64,000 nt of DNA, from NCBI RefSeq assembly GCF_018918005.1, contig NZ_JAHLPR010000011.1:1-64000 (forward strand), written 5' to 3'. Positions 1-7,831 of this stretch are shown in pieces. The notes beneath the pieces were generated by a model, which was given only the letters and a program-made list of their open reading frames with translations, was not told the DNA's origin and did no database searches. The position numbers and the translations under genes were made by a program. Every line of letters begins with the position of its first letter. Positions within the stretch are counted from its first letter, which is position 1. This DNA comes from Paenibacillus sp. MSJ-34 (GTDB lineage: Bacteria > Bacillota > Bacilli > Paenibacillales > Paenibacillaceae).

Positions 1-46
1 GTCCATGTTCATCAAAGAAGATTCGTTTTAGCACGTTCGTCTCCAT
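1..46 (-). CDS. IS91-like transposase, N-terminal fragment (cut by window edge)
   Basis: The first 46 bases, read leftward, open with ATG and give METNVLKRIFFDEHG before the window ends. The LKRIFFDEHG segment resembles the start of the N-terminal zinc-binding region of IS91-type transposases found in Paenibacillus. A weak AGG-rich ribosome site lies just upstream. Only 15 residues are visible, so the family is a tentative inference; no catalytic residue can be seen. Confidence 0.35.
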   Translation of the reverse strand, partial: METNVLKRIFFDEHG

Positions 47-178
47 ATCCTAACCTTACCAAAAACAAAAACGAGGCGGAAGCCCTGCCCACCCCAAAAT
101 TTTATAAATTCTATAATGTTAAAAAAGGGCTCGACGCGGCGCGGCAGCCCATAAATTCGGTGCAATGATGTTGGTCTC

Positions 179-658
179 TTACTTTTGAGACAGACTTGCC
201 AGATGCTCCTCAAGACGATCCATGGTCTGTTCGGCGCCTGGGACGGCATATGTTTTTACCTTATCGAATGCAGCGGAAGTTTCTTCAAAAACGGTTCTGT
301 AAGTTAGTTTGGTCTTACCACCCAGATCCTCAAAGATTGCCGTCGCCAGAAAATGGGGAAACACAGCATGTTTGAAGACGATTCGCTCGGGTGTAACAAC
401 CTCGACAAAGTCGTTGGTGTTGGGAAAATCAACGCCATCAGGACTGTGCATGATAAACTGCCACGTACCGCCCGGTTTCATATCAAATTTCTGAAACGTC
501 GTCGTAAACCCTTGAGGACCCCACCACTTCGATAGATGTTCCTCTTTCGTCCAAGCTTCGAACACAAGATCGCGCGAAGCGTCAAATACGCGGGTGATCG
601 TAATCTCGCGTTCCCCTACTTGCGCCGGGATTTTGTTTGTTGCGTTGTTTTGGCTCAT
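179..658 (-). CDS. SRPBCC / AHSA1-like domain protein
   Basis: A single-domain START-fold (SRPBCC, AHSA1-like) protein of about 159 residues, a family that binds hydrophobic ligands or acts as a small-molecule sensor. The hallmark pattern is present: FDASRDLVFEAWT near residues 20-33, then the WWGPQGF turn, then a DFVEVVTPERIVF strand and a C-terminal helix ending in MDRLEEHLASL. I chose the second ATG (658) because GGAGGG sits six bases ahead of it; the ATG at 664 directly abuts that site. A TATACT -10-like sequence lies about 30 bases upstream. Such proteins are often paired with an ArsR regulator, but none is adjacent here. The ligand is unknown; the family call is firm. Confidence 0.88.
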   Translation of the reverse strand: MSQNNATNKIPAQVGEREITITRVFDASRDLVFEAWTKEEHLSKWWGPQGFTTTFQKFDMKPGGTWQFIMHSPDGVDFPNTNDFVEVVTPERIVFKHAVFPHFLATAIFEDLGGKTKLTYRTVFEETSAAFDKVKTYAVPGAEQTMDRLEEHLASLSQK

Positions 659-816
659 GTCCATCCCTCCAATTGGGCAAATTCCTTTTTTAAGTATAGC
701 ACATTAGTCATGCATCGATTTCTTTCGGATTGCGCTCTTGAATCACCCAATCATGACATCGAAAACGCCCGATTTCCTTAATCATTGATTCAATAAAACT
801 GCACTGAATTACTTAT

Positions 817-845
817 GATACGGTTGACCGCGCTGACTGTAACGG
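817..845. repeat. Dispersed 29-bp intergenic motif, copy 1
   Basis: The sequence GATACGGTTGACCGCGCTGA followed by CTGTAACGG closely matches 35079-35107 and, more loosely, 19203-19226. All three copies are intergenic. Function unknown. Confidence 0.4.
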
Positions 846-855
846 AAATTTTTAA

Positions 856-875
856 GGCCACCCATTTGGATGGCC
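856..875 (-). terminator. Short hairpin downstream of the NHL-repeat gene
   Basis: GGCCACCC, loop ATTT, GGATGGCC forms an 8-bp stem with one wobble pair, just past the stop of the leftward NHL gene. The leftward tail is TTAAAAATTT rather than a clean T-run, so terminator function is only plausible. Confidence 0.35.
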
Positions 876-879
876 CTTC

Positions 880-1920
880 TTAATTTTTGCTGCTTTTTCT
901 ATTTTCTGTAGGATGGAGTTTGTTCGGCGATTTGCCTAATACAATTAAATCTCCGTTCCACTCAGGAATAAATAATAAACTATCCGCATAGTCAAGACTA
1001 CATATCCTGAGCAGTTGAAGTTCAAGTGGATTAATGGGTTCAGAAGAAGGGCTATGATTAGTAACATCGGTTAATTGATTTGTCCCTGCAATAGTGGAAA
1101 TAATCCCCGTTTTACGATCTACCATGCGAACTACATGATTTTGGGTATCTCCGATATATAAATTCCCTTCTTCGTCTAAAGACAGCGACCAGGGTCCATC
1201 AAACTGTTCAGCATAATTTGATCCAAAGGTTGCATGAATGGCCAAACCCCCATCCCCAGAATAACCGCTTTTCCCATTTCCAGCAACTCGTTCGACTTCT
1301 CCCGAAATTGGATTAATCATTCTCACACAGTAGTTCTTGCTATCCAGTACATATATATTTCCGTCTGGCCCCCGCCTTAAATCATAAATCCAATTGAATT
1401 GTACATTCTCAAAAGATACCGTACCTTCTTGAAACCCAGGTTCACCATTTCCAAGGATTATGATCCGTTCACCATCCAGATTAAACTTATGTACCCTGCA
1501 GCCAGTAACTTCATTTACCCACAAAAATCCACTAGGGTCATATTCACAATTTCCAATATCTTTAAGCCCCCACTTTTCTCCGTCGATAAGGAGTTCAACA
1601 TAACCGATGATAAAGTTTATTTTAAAGATTTTTTTATTGCCGCTGCTTACAACTACAACAGTCTCCTTATCAATAGTGGAGAGGTATGTTGGATTCAGTA
1701 AATCAACATGAACGTGCCGTACCCAAGCTTCTTGTGTTTTTTGCCCAGCTGTCCAATACAGTTGACCGCTATCTTTATCTATTCCACCAATCCAGTGATG
1801 ATCATGATCGAGAATATACTGATTTCCATATTGGTCATGAAACCCGAAATGGCAATATCCATCAATGATTTTCTGTTCATTGCTGAAATGAATAATCCTC
1901 TCAATCGTCCAACACATCAT
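880..1920 (-). CDS. NHL-repeat beta-propeller protein
   Basis: A 346-residue protein built of NHL-type beta-propeller blades. Visible blade motifs include PDGNIYVLDSKNYCVRMI (residues about 186-203) and EEGNLYIGDTQNHVVRMV (about 250-267), each followed by a G-x-AGN or IAGT turn. There is no signal peptide or membrane segment, so it appears cytoplasmic. NHL propellers usually serve as binding scaffolds; no catalytic domain is present. The start ATG overlaps the stop of a 49-codon reading frame in a TAATG arrangement, so it is probably translated by coupling. Function is not known. Confidence 0.8.
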   Translation of the reverse strand: MMCWTIERIIHFSNEQKIIDGYCHFGFHDQYGNQYILDHDHHWIGGIDKDSGQLYWTAGQKTQEAWVRHVHVDLLNPTYLSTIDKETVVVVSSGNKKIFKINFIIGYVELLIDGEKWGLKDIGNCEYDPSGFLWVNEVTGCRVHKFNLDGERIIILGNGEPGFQEGTVSFENVQFNWIYDLRRGPDGNIYVLDSKNYCVRMINPISGEVERVAGNGKSGYSGDGGLAIHATFGSNYAEQFDGPWSLSLDEEGNLYIGDTQNHVVRMVDRKTGIISTIAGTNQLTDVTNHSPSSEPINPLELQLLRICSLDYADSLLFIPEWNGDLIVLGKSPNKLHPTENRKSSKN

Positions 1921-2069
1921 TAAGACCTCGCTTTTAATGGCTTTTTTTTGATCATGACCATTCTCTCGATGTCTTTTACAGCTTGAATACCATTAACCTT
2001 AATCCACAACCATCTTCCATCGTGTTTAGAAGGTTTTTGATTTTTGTCGCATAATCTCTGTTCATTCAT
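1920..2069 (-). CDS. Putative 49-residue small protein, coupled to the NHL gene
   Basis: A short reading frame starting MNEQRLCDKNQ and ending VMIKKKPLKARS. It is basic and contains GRWLWIKVNGIQAVKDIERM. GGAG lies nine bases before its ATG, a good ribosome site, and its TAA overlaps the ATG of the NHL-repeat gene (TAATG). The ribosome site and coupling support translation. I recognise no family. It may be a leader that sets translation of the NHL gene, or a genuine small protein. A longer frame extends upstream to 2306, but that extension lacks a ribosome site and crosses a hairpin. Confidence 0.42.
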   Translation of the reverse strand: MNEQRLCDKNQKPSKHDGRWLWIKVNGIQAVKDIERMVMIKKKPLKARS

Positions 2070-2251
2070 ATGATCACGCTCCAAATGTTGGATTAGGAAT
2101 GATATATTACACGAAGATAAATTTAAATTAATCGTAACATTCTTCCAGCATTTGAAGTATGAAACATTTGTGACAACTCGAGTCGCTTTGGCGTGAACTT
2201 CATGCCATCTGACCTTCCTAAGTACCCGAGTCAATCCAGAGAGGCAGCAAA

Positions 2252-2269
2252 GGCACCCTAACGGGTGCC
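2252..2269 (-). terminator. Hairpin after the ABC-2 permease gene
   Basis: A perfect 7-bp stem GGCACCC / GGGTGCC with a TAAC loop lies 15 bases past the leftward permease stop. The leftward tail is TTTGCTGCC, so the U-tract is short. Confidence 0.55.
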
Positions 2270-2283
2270 CACAGAGATGATTA

Positions 2284-3477
2284 TTAGGGGTTATGCGCAA
2301 TTTCAACCTTTTGCTTCCGTTCCGGTTGACGGGAACGTTTCAAGGCAGATGCAAGCAAGACCAACAGGCCGCCGACGCCGATCCGGATTAAGACGATTGT
2401 CGAATGGTTCATGCTCAGTCCTTGCCCGAAGAAGAACAACTCACGCAGCCCCTCAACCAAGAAGCGCATCGGCAACCATGACAGTATCCAATCACGGTAA
2501 AACGGAGACAACAACTCAGGAGCGAGACTAAGGAGCGGCGCACCTAAGAATAGGAGCAATACAAAAAGAATCATGCCTTTCAATCCCATCCAAGAGAAAA
2601 CAGCAGCTATCATGAGGAAAAACGCGAAATAAGCAATGGCCAAAAATAAAGCCGTATCCATGAAATGAGAAATGTGCAAGCCCCAACTCTCAGCGAACCA
2701 AGTGAAGCTAAATCCAGCTACCAAAGCAATAACCGCTCCCCACAAGACTTGGACGATATTCGCCCGAAGCCGTTCATTGCGATTCGCGGAATTCGATTTG
2801 TTTTTTACAAGCAAGAATATTACATTTGCGATTAGACTGGCCATCCACAAAGGTTGGAACATCAAAACCGGCGAATTCCCATTGGCACTGCGCGTTCCGA
2901 TTGCATTCGCATAGATGACTTCGCTAACGATAGGCGAAGCGAACGCGGCGGCTTGTTTCGTCGAGACCGCAGCGCCTTGCTGATCGAAAATCGCTAACAG
3001 CTCGGCACGCATCTCCTCATTCATGCCTCTAATCGCTTGATCTAGCATTTGTTCCGCCATACTAGACGCCGATGCATTCATGCCTTGGTTGATATAAATC
3101 CGCACCCGGGGTGAAGACGGATCCGGCGTCATGAGCGATGCTTGCTTCTCGCTAAAATCCTCGGGAATCACCAATGCCGCATAATATTCCTGGTTATCGA
3201 GTCCTGCTTTTACTTTTTCTTCGCTGCCAACTTCGATCCATTTCATCGCCGGCTCTCCATCCGAATTCGCAGAGGTTGCCGACTGAATGTTAGACACAAC
3301 CGTATCGCCCATATTTACGTTTGAAGCCGTCAAGCCTTGATCCTCATTCACAATGGCAATGGGCAAGCGATGGGGAGCAGGATTGATGCTGGGAATCATG
3401 GCAAGGCTAAAGATGAAGATGACTGCCATAACGATAAGGGGTAATGTAACAATCAATCTGTTTTTAAATAAGCCCAT
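2284..3477 (-). CDS. YhgE/Pip-like ABC-2 type membrane protein
   Basis: A 397-residue membrane protein with one N-terminal transmembrane helix (about 8-28), a roughly 180-residue extracellular domain containing PIAIVNEDQG and an ALVIPEDFS segment, and five or so C-terminal helices (from about 205). This is the layout of ABC-2/YhgE-Pip permease-like proteins, which act in export or envelope functions. It begins 41 bases after the SnoaL-like gene and is read in the same direction, so both are likely one transcript controlled by the divergent TetR regulator. No ABC ATPase gene is adjacent. The transported substrate is unknown. Confidence 0.8.
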   Translation of the reverse strand: MGLFKNRLIVTLPLIVMAVIFIFSLAMIPSINPAPHRLPIAIVNEDQGLTASNVNMGDTVVSNIQSATSANSDGEPAMKWIEVGSEEKVKAGLDNQEYYAALVIPEDFSEKQASLMTPDPSSPRVRIYINQGMNASASSMAEQMLDQAIRGMNEEMRAELLAIFDQQGAAVSTKQAAAFASPIVSEVIYANAIGTRSANGNSPVLMFQPLWMASLIANVIFLLVKNKSNSANRNERLRANIVQVLWGAVIALVAGFSFTWFAESWGLHISHFMDTALFLAIAYFAFFLMIAAVFSWMGLKGMILFVLLLFLGAPLLSLAPELLSPFYRDWILSWLPMRFLVEGLRELFFFGQGLSMNHSTIVLIRIGVGGLLVLLASALKRSRQPERKQKVEIAHNP

Positions 3478-3518
3478 ACGTTTTCCTCTGTCTTTCTTGC
3501 GATTCAGCTACACCAACC

Positions 3519-4298
3519 TCAAAATCTACTGTTCGAATTCTTTCGTTTCTCTGCCGGCAGTATGGCCTCGATGACGTCCCAATGTTCGGCGATCTTTCCA
3601 TTCTCAACGCGGAACAAATCGTAGAAAGCGGTAGGCTGACCGTCGAAGAGACCTTCACTCGCCGTAAGCACAAAATCGCCTTGTCCGATAACCTGATGAA
3701 CATGAGTATATTGAAATTCAATATTTTTCTCCTTCAGTGCCTGCAATGCGGCATCGAGGCCGGAAAGGCCGTCTGCAATATGCGGACTATGCTGAATGTA
3801 GTTATCCCCGTCAAAGTAAGAAGCGCGCAGGCTTGGGTTCTTCCCAACCAGGATATTCTCGACAAAACTTTTGACATATGTTTTGTTTGCGTCCGTCTTG
3901 TCGATATCCTTAATCGTGACCGGTCCGTCAATCATCGTATGATTGCTTGGCGTCTTGTCCGCCATCTCTTGCAAGTTGTCCCAATGTTCGACGATCAGTC
4001 CATTCTCAAAACGGAAAATATCAAAGGCAACTTTAGGGCCGTGAAAATCATATACGGAATGAAGGGCCACATAATCTCCGTCGACTAAAGTGCGCTTAAT
4101 GCTTACTTTTGTACCAACTTTCTTCAAATGTTCAAGTGCGCCAAGCATGGCTTCACGACCATCGAGTAAGGCCTGGTTGTGCTGAATATATTTGTCGGGA
4201 TGAACGTAAGCCGTAATCGCTTCGGGGTTGCCGCTCTCTAAACTTTCCAGCACAGCGGTTGCTTTAAGGACAAGCTCATTTTGATGGTTGAATGTCAT
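3519..4298 (-). CDS. Tandem SnoaL-like (NTF2 fold) protein
   Basis: A 259-residue protein made of two SnoaL/NTF2-like halves. Each half has the same order of motifs: a Y-x-Q-H segment (KYIQHNQ near 37, NYIQHSP near 166) and a D-x-FRxENGxIxEHWD segment (about 93-107 and 229-242). These small cone-shaped domains bind hydrophobic molecules or act as polyketide-cyclase-like enzymes; the tandem form is common in Firmicutes as an uncharacterised protein. The ribosome site AAGGAGG lies ahead of the ATG. It heads the operon with the ABC-2 permease and faces the TetR gene across a palindromic operator. Confidence 0.82.
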   Translation of the reverse strand: MTFNHQNELVLKATAVLESLESGNPEAITAYVHPDKYIQHNQALLDGREAMLGALEHLKKVGTKVSIKRTLVDGDYVALHSVYDFHGPKVAFDIFRFENGLIVEHWDNLQEMADKTPSNHTMIDGPVTIKDIDKTDANKTYVKSFVENILVGKNPSLRASYFDGDNYIQHSPHIADGLSGLDAALQALKEKNIEFQYTHVHQVIGQGDFVLTASEGLFDGQPTAFYDLFRVENGKIAEHWDVIEAILPAEKRKNSNSRF

Positions 4299-4331
4299 TG
4301 TAAATATCCTCCTTAGAGTTTATAGTCATTA

Positions 4332-4364
4332 GATAAATAATGAACATTGTGTTGTTTATTTATC
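4332..4364. promoter_or_regulatory. 33-bp palindrome, likely TetR operator
   Basis: Arms GATAAATAA (4332-4340) and TTATTTATC (4356-4364) are perfect inverses. Inside them AACA (4343-4346) pairs with TGTT (4350-4353) about the same centre at 4348. Thirteen of sixteen pairs match. It lies between the divergent SnoaL-like and TetR genes, close to the SnoaL start, as expected for an autoregulatory TetR site. Confidence 0.7.
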
Positions 4365-4492
4365 TTTCGCTCATTATAATAGAGACGAAGACAACGCTCA
4401 ATATTTAATATTTTTGTTTTTGCAGGATAAGATACAATTCATAGAACTTTGTCGCTTAACGGTCTAAATTAATTTGGGGAGGAACGAAAATC

Positions 4493-5098
4493 ATGAGTGG
4501 AAAAACGGATCTGAGAGTACTGCGCACTAGACAATCGATTCGAATGGCGTTTTATGAGCTTATTGAGGAAAAAGGATATGAAGCGATAACGATCCAGGAT
4601 ATTGCAGATCGGGCTATGATCAATCGAAACACATTTTATCTTCATCACCAAAATAAACCTGATTTATTAAATACATGCATGGATGAGTTGTTGAGCGAAT
4701 TAAAGAATGCGGTCGTACTATGTCCATTCAATATGAGTCCTTTCCATATTTCTACGCTTGAGACAGTCATGCAAACTGTACTGGAGCATATTTCGCGGAA
4801 CACCACCTTTTACTATGCCATGTTAATTGAAGAGAATAGAATCTACCAGTTTCGGGCGAAAATGGAGAACATCATTAAAGAGAAACTGAATGAAGGCTGG
4901 GATCTTGCTCAAGGAAGCTCCCCTTTTGGGGTATCCAAGGAATTGCTGCTTGAATACCTCGTCTCGTCTTTCATGGGGATTGTCATGTGGTGGATTCAAA
5001 ACGATCTGCCTCTTCCTGCGGGTGAAGTTGCATCTCAATTTAGCAGAATCGTTGCCTACGGGCATTTGAAAGCTGCCGGCATCGCCGTCGAGGAATGA
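4493..5098 (+). CDS. TetR family transcriptional regulator
   Basis: A 201-residue TetR-type repressor. The N-terminal helix-turn-helix reads AITIQDIADRAMINRNTFYL (about residues 30-49), followed by an HHQNK recognition-helix end typical of the subgroup with the TetR_C_7-like ligand domain. The C-terminal two thirds is all-helical with no obvious cofactor site. GGAGG precedes the ATG. It is divergent from the SnoaL-like/ABC-2 operon with a 33-bp palindrome between them, which makes that operon its likely target. The inducer is unknown; a permease target suggests a toxic amphiphile or drug. Confidence 0.9.
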   Translation: MSGKTDLRVLRTRQSIRMAFYELIEEKGYEAITIQDIADRAMINRNTFYLHHQNKPDLLNTCMDELLSELKNAVVLCPFNMSPFHISTLETVMQTVLEHISRNTTFYYAMLIEENRIYQFRAKMENIIKEKLNEGWDLAQGSSPFGVSKELLLEYLVSSFMGIVMWWIQNDLPLPAGEVASQFSRIVAYGHLKAAGIAVEE

Positions 5099-5105
5099 AA
5101 AACGA

Positions 5106-5130
5106 AAGGAGCTGCCTGCAGCAGCCCCTT
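5106..5130 (+). terminator. Terminator after the TetR gene
   Basis: AAGG-A-GCTGC pairs with GCAGC-C-CCTT around a CTGCA loop, followed by AGTTTAAT. It is a nine-pair stem with one mismatch and lies between convergent genes. Confidence 0.5.
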
Positions 5131-5185
5131 AGTTTAATAATCCTATGTTTCCTCTAACGAAACCTGCAATTACGTTAGCGAGTAA

Positions 5186-6856
5186 TCAGTTCGTGGTATT
5201 ACGGCTGAAACGATTCACGGCACTAAACAGAGCTTTTACGGATGAGGTCATAATATCGACGTCAATGCCGCAACCCCAATATACGCTGCCGTCTGAAGCC
5301 GTGATACCGATATAGGAGACAGCTTGCGATTTCGAGCCTGTTTCCAAAGCGTGCTCTTTATAAATCAAATCGGTATAATTCAATCCGAGTTCGGTTTGCA
5401 GCGCATTGCTGATCGCATCGAGTCTTCCGTTTCCGGTGCCTTCAATTTCCTTGACTTCCGCGCCGGTTCGTATCGTGACAACGGTGTGAAAATCTTCATT
5501 ATCTGTAAAGCGGTATTTGACAAACTCGACAGGCGTTTTTATATTGACATACTCTTTCACGAAAATATCGTATATTTCTTCGGGCATCAGCTCCTTTTGC
5601 TGCTGATCCGATACGTTTTTCACGACGTATCCGAAGTTTTCGCGCATTTTCGCCGGAAGATCGAGTCCGTACTTCAGTTGCAGCACGTATCCGATTCCGC
5701 CTTTGCCGGACTGGCTGTTAATGCGGATAATATCGCCTTCGTACTCCCTGCCGATGTCCTTGGGATCGATCAGCAGATAAGGGACCGACCAATGCCGGGG
5801 CTCCTGTTCCTCGCGCCATTTCATTCCTTTGGCAATGGCATCCTGATGCGAACCGGAGAAAGCGGTGAACACCAGTTCGCCTCCGTAAGGATGTCTTTCG
5901 CCTACTCTCATTTTGGTCATTCGTTCATACACGGAGATGATCGCAGGGATGTTCTCGAAATTCAGCTTCGGATCTACCCCATGTGAGTACATGTTGAGCG
6001 CCAGCGTCACAATGTCGACGTTCCCTGTTCGTTCCCCGTTTCCGAACAACGTGCCTTCCACGCGCTGGGCCCCGGCCAGCATCGCCAGCTCCGCATCCGC
6101 CACACCCGTTCCTCTGTCGTTATGCGGATGGACCGACAAAATCACATGTTCCCGGTAATTCAGATGCTCGCTCATATACTCGATCTGGCTGGCGTAGACG
6201 TGAGGCATCGACATGGATACCGTTGCGGGAAGATTGATGATGACCGGGTTCTCCGCCGTCGGCTGCCATACGTCGAGTACGCTGTTGCAGATGTCCAGTG
6301 CAAAATCGATCTCCGTACCGGTAAAGCTCTCCGGCGAATACTGGAACTGAAAGTTCCCTTCCGTCTCCTGCGCGCATTCCTTCAACAGCTTGGCGCCGCT
6401 CACGGCGATGTCGACAATCTCTTCCTTGGACTTGCGGAATACCTGTTCCCGCTGCGCCACGGAGGTCGAGTTGTACAAATGGACTACGGCTTTTTTCGCG
6501 CCTTTCAGCGATTCAAAGGTTTTGCGGATAATATGCTCTCTCGATTGGGTAAGCACTTGGATCGTTACATCGTCCGGGATCAAATCCTGCTCGATCAATG
6601 TGCGCAAAAAGGCGAACTCCGTTTCCGATGCAGCGGGAAATCCAACCTCGATCTCCTTGAATCCGGTCTCTACAAGCAATTTGAAGTATTCCAGCTTTTC
6701 CTCCAGATTCATCGGAACGATTAATGCCTGATTGCCGTCGCGAAGGTCGACGCTGCACCAAATCGGCGCCTCGGTAATATATTCCTTCCGGGTCCAATTC
6801 AAGCTGGTCTCCGGCGGCATAAAATATCCTCTGGCGTACTTTTCAACATTTTTCAT
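5186..6856 (-). CDS. leuA: 2-isopropylmalate synthase
   Basis: LeuA condenses acetyl-CoA with 2-ketoisovalerate to give 2-isopropylmalate, the first committed step of leucine synthesis. The 556-residue length and the IWCSVDLRDGNQAL start are those of the long (LeuA type 2) form. The DRDGNQ-type active site is near residue 40, the metal-binding HPHNDRGTG loop near 245, and the FGNGERTGN signature follows. The C-terminal 130 residues form the leucine-binding regulatory domain. I prefer the ATG at 6856 because GGAAGG lies six bases ahead; an in-frame ATG at 6874 has a weaker site. It stands alone, not within an ilv-leu operon, and is preceded by a leucine T-box leader, so it should be induced when tRNA-Leu is uncharged. 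Confidence 0.96.
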   Translation of the reverse strand: MKNVEKYARGYFMPPETSLNWTRKEYITEAPIWCSVDLRDGNQALIVPMNLEEKLEYFKLLVETGFKEIEVGFPAASETEFAFLRTLIEQDLIPDDVTIQVLTQSREHIIRKTFESLKGAKKAVVHLYNSTSVAQREQVFRKSKEEIVDIAVSGAKLLKECAQETEGNFQFQYSPESFTGTEIDFALDICNSVLDVWQPTAENPVIINLPATVSMSMPHVYASQIEYMSEHLNYREHVILSVHPHNDRGTGVADAELAMLAGAQRVEGTLFGNGERTGNVDIVTLALNMYSHGVDPKLNFENIPAIISVYERMTKMRVGERHPYGGELVFTAFSGSHQDAIAKGMKWREEQEPRHWSVPYLLIDPKDIGREYEGDIIRINSQSGKGGIGYVLQLKYGLDLPAKMRENFGYVVKNVSDQQQKELMPEEIYDIFVKEYVNIKTPVEFVKYRFTDNEDFHTVVTIRTGAEVKEIEGTGNGRLDAISNALQTELGLNYTDLIYKEHALETGSKSQAVSYIGITASDGSVYWGCGIDVDIMTSSVKALFSAVNRFSRNTTN

Positions 6857-6910
6857 GGATATCCTTCCTTTCATCGATTTCCTGTCTTATCTGTCAATGA
6901 CTGAACATGC

Positions 6911-6947
6911 AAAAAAAGCCTTTCATCTCCATGAACAGAGACGAAAG
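6911..6947 (-). terminator. T-box attenuator terminator
   Basis: CTTTCGTCTC and GAGATGAAAG form a 10-bp stem (6938-6947 with 6920-6929), followed by seven Ts. It is the regulated terminator of the leuA T-box. Confidence 0.9.
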
Positions 6948-7205
6948 ACTTTAACATCTTACGCGGTACCACTCCGAATTCATGCCATCGTCGGCATGCA
7001 CTCTACGGATACGGGTTTGCAAAAACGGACAAACCTGCGATCCTCCTGATGATAACGGTCAGGCTCCGGCTCCGCCTACTTCACGGGTTCAGCGAGCAAC
7101 TCCAAGGCGAGTTCCGATCTTCTCCACGGCTGTTTCGCACCGTCCAACAGCTCTCTGGGCGCTTGGAAAACCGTACTATTCCTTTTCAACGTATTTTAAT
7201 TATTA
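6911..7205 (-). ncRNA. Leucine T-box riboswitch (leuA leader)
   Basis: Read leftward, the leader shows the T-box order: the AG-bulge AGAGAGCTG (about 7156-7148) with the GGTGCGAAAC loop, a specifier loop GGAACTCGCC in which CTC (7111-7109) is a leucine codon, the T-box proper GGAGTGGTACCGCG (6975-6962), and a terminator. Uncharged tRNA-Leu should pair with CTC and with the T-box bulge, favouring the antiterminator and leuA expression. This matches the downstream gene exactly. Confidence 0.93.
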
Positions 7206-7212
7206 GGAATAT

Positions 7213-7240
7213 GCTATATCACCACTGCGTCCGGTGTCAA
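7213..7240 (-). promoter_or_regulatory. Promoter of the leuA leader
   Basis: TTGACA (7240-7235), 16 bases, then TATAGC (7218-7213), lies just upstream of the T-box leader. It is a good sigma-A -35 with a moderate -10. Confidence 0.55.
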
Positions 7241-7267
7241 GTGAATTTTCAATTTCCATAGAATGAG

Positions 7268-7732
7268 TTACTGTTTGTTGGAAATGACTCTATCAAGGAA
7301 CTTTTCTGCATCGCTATTAAATTTCCAGTTAACTCCAAACTTGTCAACCAGCATTCCAAAGCACGAAGACCAAGGCGTATTGGATAACGGCATCGTAACG
7401 TTGCCGCCGACAGACAAATTGTTAAAGTATTCTTCCAGTTTTTGCTTATCATCAATGACTAGACTAATTATTACATTATTTCCTTTCGCTAACTCACCTG
7501 TTACCCTCTTCATTGAAGGCAAAATATCCGACATCATGATTTTCCCGCCTGCGAATTCTATGGAAGACTCCATGATCATACGTAACTCATTTTCCGGCAA
7601 TGGATAGTTTGGATCTTGCGGGAAATCCTTGAATTTTACTTGTTTTACTTCTTTCGCATGTAAAGCCTTCGAATAAAAATCAATCGCTTGTTCCGCAACT
7701 CCATCAAAGTTTAAATATACAAAAGCTGACAT
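7268..7732 (-). CDS. PhnB-like VOC (glyoxalase fold) protein
   Basis: A 154-residue member of the PhnB/3-demethylubiquinone methyltransferase-like branch of the VOC superfamily. It opens with VYLNFDGVAEQAIDFYSKAL, the standard first beta-alpha unit, has the MIMESSIEFAGGKIMMSD block in the middle and ends with PWSSCFGMLVDKFGVNWKF, the PhnB closing motif. Members of this branch usually lack known catalytic activity. A strong AGAAGGAGG ribosome site precedes the start. It is divergent from a WYL-domain regulator, a pairing seen often in Bacillales and consistent with control by that regulator. The substrate is unknown. Confidence 0.85.
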   Translation of the reverse strand: MSAFVYLNFDGVAEQAIDFYSKALHAKEVKQVKFKDFPQDPNYPLPENELRMIMESSIEFAGGKIMMSDILPSMKRVTGELAKGNNVIISLVIDDKQKLEEYFNNLSVGGNVTMPLSNTPWSSCFGMLVDKFGVNWKFNSDAEKFLDRVISNKQ

Positions 7733-7831
7733 AGAGCAATACCTCCTTCTTGTGATAAATGAAGTATAATTGATAAGAGGTGACAGGTGTATGTCACCAT
7801 TTCTAAATAAAGTACAAAAAGAAGGAGAACT

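Noticed and set aside
2070-2306. N-terminal extension of the 49-residue frame to 128 codons
   Set aside because: No ribosome site at 2306, it crosses the permease hairpin, and its content is not protein-like.
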